Part shown: piece by piece, positions 15,532 through 18,270 of the stretch
How the letters are laid out: the number at the start of each line of letters is the position of its first letter
Numbering within the stretch: position 1 is the stretch's first letter
From: Amylibacter sp.
Lineage (GTDB): Bacteria; Pseudomonadota; Alphaproteobacteria; Rhodobacterales; Rhodobacteraceae
Direction: 5' to 3'
Assembly: GCA_030625465.1 (NCBI GenBank)
Contig: DAOUQS010000011.1
Coordinates: forward strand, 1-18,270
Length of the DNA stretch: 18,270 nt
Translations under genes and position numbers: made by a program
The notes under the pieces: model-generated
What the model saw: only the letters and a program-made list of their open reading frames with translations
The model's database searches: none
What the model was told of the DNA's origin: nothing

Positions 15532-16410
15532 ATGGGTGGCGGGTTATATAAGTTTGTGTTTGTGTTTGGGCTGATCTTTTCAGGGCTTTATCCAGCCACC
15601 CTGTATGCGCAATACAATGGCAATAAAATCGCTTTAGTTATCGGCAATACAGAATACACAAATCTGCCACGGTTAAAAAATGCAACAAAAGATGCCTTGT
15701 CCGTTGCCCGTGCATTATCAGACAAAGGGTTCACTGTATTTTTTGCCAGTGATGTGGACGCAGCCAAGCTAAAAGAAACTATTACATTCGTGTCTGCACA
15801 AGCGGTTGATGCCGACCAGATCGTAATTTATTATGCTGGCCATAATGAGATTAGGAACGGAACTTCGCACTTGATCCCGGTTAATGGCAGCCGTGGTTCC
15901 AAATCAACCGGCACCCAATCGCTTTCTATTCCCGATTTGCTGAATTTCTTCGATATTCCGTTTGCGCAAAAAGCAATTATTCTGGATACCTGCCTGCAGG
16001 ATTCCCCCGAGGCATATCAAACTGGCACGCAAACCCTGTCTTTACCCAAGGCCCTTGGGCTGGAAACGCTGTTGGTTTTCGCAACTTCCTTTGGCCAGGC
16101 GGCATATGACGGCACCGGCAATCATAGTGTTTTCACCGGTGCCTTGCTGGACTATATGGCACAAGATAGTCTTGACCTGCAAAGCGCTGCGCAAACGGTT
16201 CGAAAAGATGTTATTCTGGCCTCTCGGGCCAACCAAATTCCGGTTAGCATATCCACGTTAACCCACCCCTATATCCTGAATGCACATGGGATATCTTCGC
16301 AAAGTTTCAGATCGCGAAATGACCTTGTTCAATCCTATTCAAGCTCGGGTTTTGCCGATAAACCGTTGCTGGATATTATAGCGCTGGGGATAAACCCCGC
16401 AGATTTTTAA
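15532..16410 (+). CDS. Secreted caspase-like (peptidase C14) protein
   Basis: A 292-residue protein with a signal peptide (about 5-26, cleavage near LYAQ) followed by a caspase-hemoglobinase fold. KIALVIGNTEYTNLPRLKNA is the typical first strand and loop, YYAGH carries the candidate catalytic H104, and ILDTC the candidate C154. The usual G after the His (GHG) is N here. Residues about 255-292 form a short C-terminal tail with no recognised domain. Bacterial C14 proteins are Cys proteases that usually cut after basic or acidic residues; the substrate is unknown, and a periplasmic location is expected from the signal peptide. It follows the OmpA-like gene with no gap and faces away from the acyltransferase/ABC operon, so its partner or target may be one of those envelope proteins. 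Confidence 0.87.
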   Translation: MGGGLYKFVFVFGLIFSGLYPATLYAQYNGNKIALVIGNTEYTNLPRLKNATKDALSVARALSDKGFTVFFASDVDAAKLKETITFVSAQAVDADQIVIYYAGHNEIRNGTSHLIPVNGSRGSKSTGTQSLSIPDLLNFFDIPFAQKAIILDTCLQDSPEAYQTGTQTLSLPKALGLETLLVFATSFGQAAYDGTGNHSVFTGALLDYMAQDSLDLQSAAQTVRKDVILASRANQIPVSISTLTHPYILNAHGISSQSFRSRNDLVQSYSSSGFADKPLLDIIALGINPADF

Positions 16411-16452
16411 CGGTTAAATCCTGTTATTTTGGGTATTCCCACCCAAACCGTT
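16409..16452 (+). terminator. Possible hairpin terminator after the caspase-like gene
   Basis: TTTGGGT (16428-16434) and ACCCAAA (16441-16447) form a perfect 7-bp stem with a six-base loop. AACGG (16409-16413) and CCGTT (16448-16452) can extend it across a one-sided bulge. The hairpin begins at the stop codon of the caspase-like gene. There is no strong T-run afterwards, so it may be a transcript-end structure rather than a classical terminator. The rest of the 236-base gap before the HU gene shows TTGACT at 16524-16529 but no convincing -10 at normal spacing. Confidence 0.35.
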
Positions 16453-16646
16453 ATTGCTTTGGGGTGCAAAAATTACCAATAAAATAGGTGCCGCTACAAC
16501 AATTAGCTTAAAATAAGTGTTTTTTGACTAAATATTGTGGTTTTTCGCCTATTTTACTGCTGTCTTTTGTTGATACTTCATTCAAAATCGAGTTTATTTA
16601 CGACAGGCTTCATAAAACGAAGCAATTACCTAACAGGAGCAGTGAT

Positions 16647-16937
16647 ATGTCACAAAAACCTATGACAAAGACCCAACTTGTTGCAGCCATCGCCGAAGGC
16701 ATGGATTGCGATAAAAAAACAGCCGATGAATTTTTGGGCACTTTAACATCGATCATTACCGGCGAAGTTGCCGCCGGCGGAGCAGTAACGCTTCCTGGCC
16801 TTGGAAAGTTTTCTTGCCGCGCGCGCCCAGAACGTATGGTACGTAATCCGGCCACAGGTGAACAGTTCCTGAAAGGTGCTGACCGTGTTGCAAAAGTAAC
16901 AATTGCAAAAGCTTTGAAAGATGTGATCAACGCTTAA
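16647..16937 (+). CDS. HU-family DNA-binding protein
   Basis: A 96-residue histone-like protein. Landmarks are MTKTQLVAAIAEG at the start, VTLPGLGKFSCRARPERMVRNPATGEQ containing the RNPATG element of the DNA-binding arm, and the C-terminal AKVTIAKALKDVINA helix. HU dimers bend DNA and organise the nucleoid. The ATG at 16647 has AGGAG at 16635-16639 with a seven-base spacer; an upstream in-frame ATG at 16524 would add 41 residues that do not look like HU, so it was rejected. Sequence differences from canonical HU (for example CRARPERMV) suggest one of several HU paralogues. It is a single gene with its own terminator. Confidence 0.94.
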   Translation: MSQKPMTKTQLVAAIAEGMDCDKKTADEFLGTLTSIITGEVAAGGAVTLPGLGKFSCRARPERMVRNPATGEQFLKGADRVAKVTIAKALKDVINA

Positions 16938-16955
16938 GCCAAGATATATTTTATT

Positions 16956-16983
16956 AAAAGGGCCGCTTTAAGCGGCCTTTTTT
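16956..16983. terminator. Bidirectional rho-independent terminator between HU gene and aroC
   Basis: An almost perfect inverted repeat, GGCCGCTT-T-AAGCGGCC at 16961-16977, is flanked by AAAA on the left and TTTTTT on the right. It therefore works as a hairpin plus T-run on both strands. It lies 18 bases after the HU stop and just before the aroC stop on the other strand. Confidence 0.92.
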
Positions 16984-16986
16984 ATG

Positions 16987-18087
16987 TCAGCCGATCTGGC
17001 CCTGATTTTCACCAACCTGACCGCGGTGCAGCAGGATATGATCCAGCAAAACACAGGCCATCATTGCCTCACCCACAGGAACCGCGCGAATACCGACGCA
17101 AGGATCATGGCGGCCCTTGGTGATTATTTCGGTTTCTTCACCGCTTTTGGTAATCGTTTTGCGTGGCTTCAGGATGGAAGATGTCGGTTTCACCGCAAAA
17201 CGGCAAACCACATCTTGTCCGGTGGAAATACCACCCAGAATACCGCCCGCATGGTTCGATGAATAAACCGGCCCGTCCGGCCCCATGAAAATCTCGTCTG
17301 CATTGTCTTCGCCTGTCAATTCAGCCGCACCCATACCGGCACCTATTTCAACACCTTTCACCGCATTGATCGACATCATCGCGCTGGAAATATCCGTATC
17401 AAGCTTCGCATAAACCGGTGCGCCCAACCCCGCAGGGACACCCGATGCGATCACCTCTACAACGGCCCCAACACTGTTGCCGGATTTACGCAAATCATTC
17501 AGGTATTTTGCCCAAACATCCGCAGCTTTAGCATCAGGTGCCCAGAACGGATTGTTCGTGATTTCGGCCAGATCGACCAGATCCCGATCAATGTGCTTAT
17601 CGCCCATCTGAACCATATAGCCCAAAATCCGCAGATCGGGCATCAGCACATTTAACACAGCGCGTGCGACACCGCCTGCCGCGACCCGCGCTGCAGTTTC
17701 CCGCGCCGAAGATCGCCCGCCACCACGGTGGTCGCGAATGCCATATTTCTGCCAATAGGTAATGTCGGCGTGACCGGGGCGGAACTTATCCAGAATATCG
17801 CCATAATCTTTTGACCGCTGATCGGTATTTCGGATCATCAACTGGATCGGTGTGCCTGTGGTTTTACCTTCAAACACACCGGACAGAATTTCCACCTGAT
17901 CCGCCTCTTGCCGTTGCGTGGTGAATTTATTCTGTCCCGGCTTGCGCTTGTCCAGCCAGACCTGAAGCATCGTTTCATCCAGGGGAATGTTCGGCGGGCA
18001 GCCGTCAACCGTTGCCCCCAACGCAGGTCCATGGCTTTCGCCCCAGGTGGTAACACGGAAAAGATGTCCGAAACTGTTGAATGACAT
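16987..18087 (-). CDS. aroC: Chorismate synthase
   Basis: A 366-residue cytoplasmic enzyme for the last shikimate-pathway step, making chorismate from 5-enolpyruvylshikimate-3-phosphate with reduced FMN. Signatures are [21 protein letters not shown] at the N-terminus (with the active-site His of GESHG), [10 protein letters not shown], then [25 protein letters not shown] in the FMN/substrate region, and [16 protein letters not shown] and [13 protein letters not shown] towards the C-terminus. Length is normal and motifs complete. The ATG at 18087 has AGGAG seven bases upstream; a longer frame to 18126 lacks both a site and homology. It converges on the HU gene over a shared terminator and diverges from the thiamine-riboswitch gene to the right. 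Confidence 0.97.
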   Translation of the reverse strand: MSFNSFGHLFRVTTWGESHGPALGATVDGCPPNIPLDETMLQVWLDKRKPGQNKFTTQRQEADQVEILSGVFEGKTTGTPIQLMIRNTDQRSKDYGDILDKFRPGHADITYWQKYGIRDHRGGGRSSARETAARVAAGGVARAVLNVLMPDLRILGYMVQMGDKHIDRDLVDLAEITNNPFWAPDAKAADVWAKYLNDLRKSGNSVGAVVEVIASGVPAGLGAPVYAKLDTDISSAMMSINAVKGVEIGAGMGAAELTGEDNADEIFMGPDGPVYSSNHAGGILGGISTGQDVVCRFAVKPTSSILKPRKTITKSGEETEIITKGRHDPCVGIRAVPVGEAMMACVLLDHILLHRGQVGENQGQIG

Positions 18088-18174
18088 GGCAAGGCTCCTT
18101 TCCCCAAGCCATAGCTTATGTCGCATTCAAGAAAAAGCCTATTGCTTGCACTTTCTTTCAAAATGTCTAATCTT

Positions 18175-18265
18175 GCCCACACCTCGGGGAGCCGTATTGG
18201 CTGAGATTCTTATGAAAACCCGTATAACCTGAACCGGATAATGCCGGCGTAGGAAAGGTATGGGC
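18175..18265 (+). promoter_or_regulatory. TPP riboswitch (THI-box aptamer)
   Basis: The aptamer shows CGGGGAGCC, then GGCTGAGA after a short loop, then ACCC, then ACCTGAACCGGATAATGCC, GGCGTAGGAAAGG. These are the conserved thiamine pyrophosphate-sensing core and the two arms. The P1 helix forms from GCCCACACCT (18175-18184) and AGGTATGGGC (18256-18265) with one mismatch. It should repress a thiamine synthesis or uptake gene when TPP is plentiful. The expression platform and gene lie beyond base 18270. A weak promoter (TTGCTT 18142-18147, 18-base spacer, TCTAAT 18166-18171) sits upstream. Confidence 0.95.
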
Positions 18266-18270
18266 GTCAA

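Noticed and set aside
16524..16646. N-terminal extension of the HU gene
   Set aside because: The 41 extra residues do not resemble HU, and a good AGGAG precedes the ATG at 16647.

Overview
The window looks like an alphaproteobacterial chromosome. The evidence is the housekeeping run gpmI–envC–ctpA–rppH on the + strand, an HU-family protein, aroC, and a THI-box (TPP) riboswitch at the right edge. The family level cannot be fixed from this sequence. No tRNA, rRNA, insertion sequence, phage gene or CRISPR array was seen.

Layout: (1) 1-1242 holds the 3' part of a membrane glycosyltransferase (+) converging on a fatty-acid-hydroxylase-type membrane protein (-). (2) 1409-5902 is a tight + strand cluster: phosphoglycerate mutase, an EnvC-like septal murein hydrolase activator, a CtpA/Prc-type S41 protease and an RppH Nudix hydrolase. 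Junctions overlap or are separated by only a few bases. (3) 5988-14724 is a seven-gene - strand operon, transcribed right to left: acyltransferase-3 membrane protein, STAS anti-sigma antagonist, RsbW-like HATPase, membrane-anchored DUF3131 protein, secreted protein of unknown family, ABC-exporter-like protein and HlyD-like adaptor. Most junctions are ATGA or stop-ATG couplings. (4) 14857-16410 is a divergent + strand pair: a periplasmic OmpA-domain protein and a secreted caspase-like (C14) protein. (5) 16647-16937 is an HU-family protein, followed by a bidirectional terminator shared with the convergent aroC (-). (6) From 18175 to the edge lies a TPP aptamer for a thiamine gene outside the window.

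The unusual part is regions 3 and 4. The ABC-like protein keeps a perfect Walker A, but its Q-loop Gln, LSGGQ signature, Walker B Glu and H-loop His are all replaced. Its transmembrane part is shortened, and it carries about 130 extra C-terminal residues whose pattern resembles an RsbW-type HATPase fold. The same operon encodes a STAS/HATPase partner-switch pair but no sigma factor. My inference is a cell-envelope system, probably concerned with a glycan given the DUF3131 protein and the acyltransferase. In it an ABC/HlyD assembly would act as a nucleotide-binding transmembrane switch or scaffold rather than an ordinary exporter. The neighbouring OmpA and caspase-like proteins would be periplasmic partners. 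This functional model is a hypothesis; the motif losses and gene order are read directly from the sequence.
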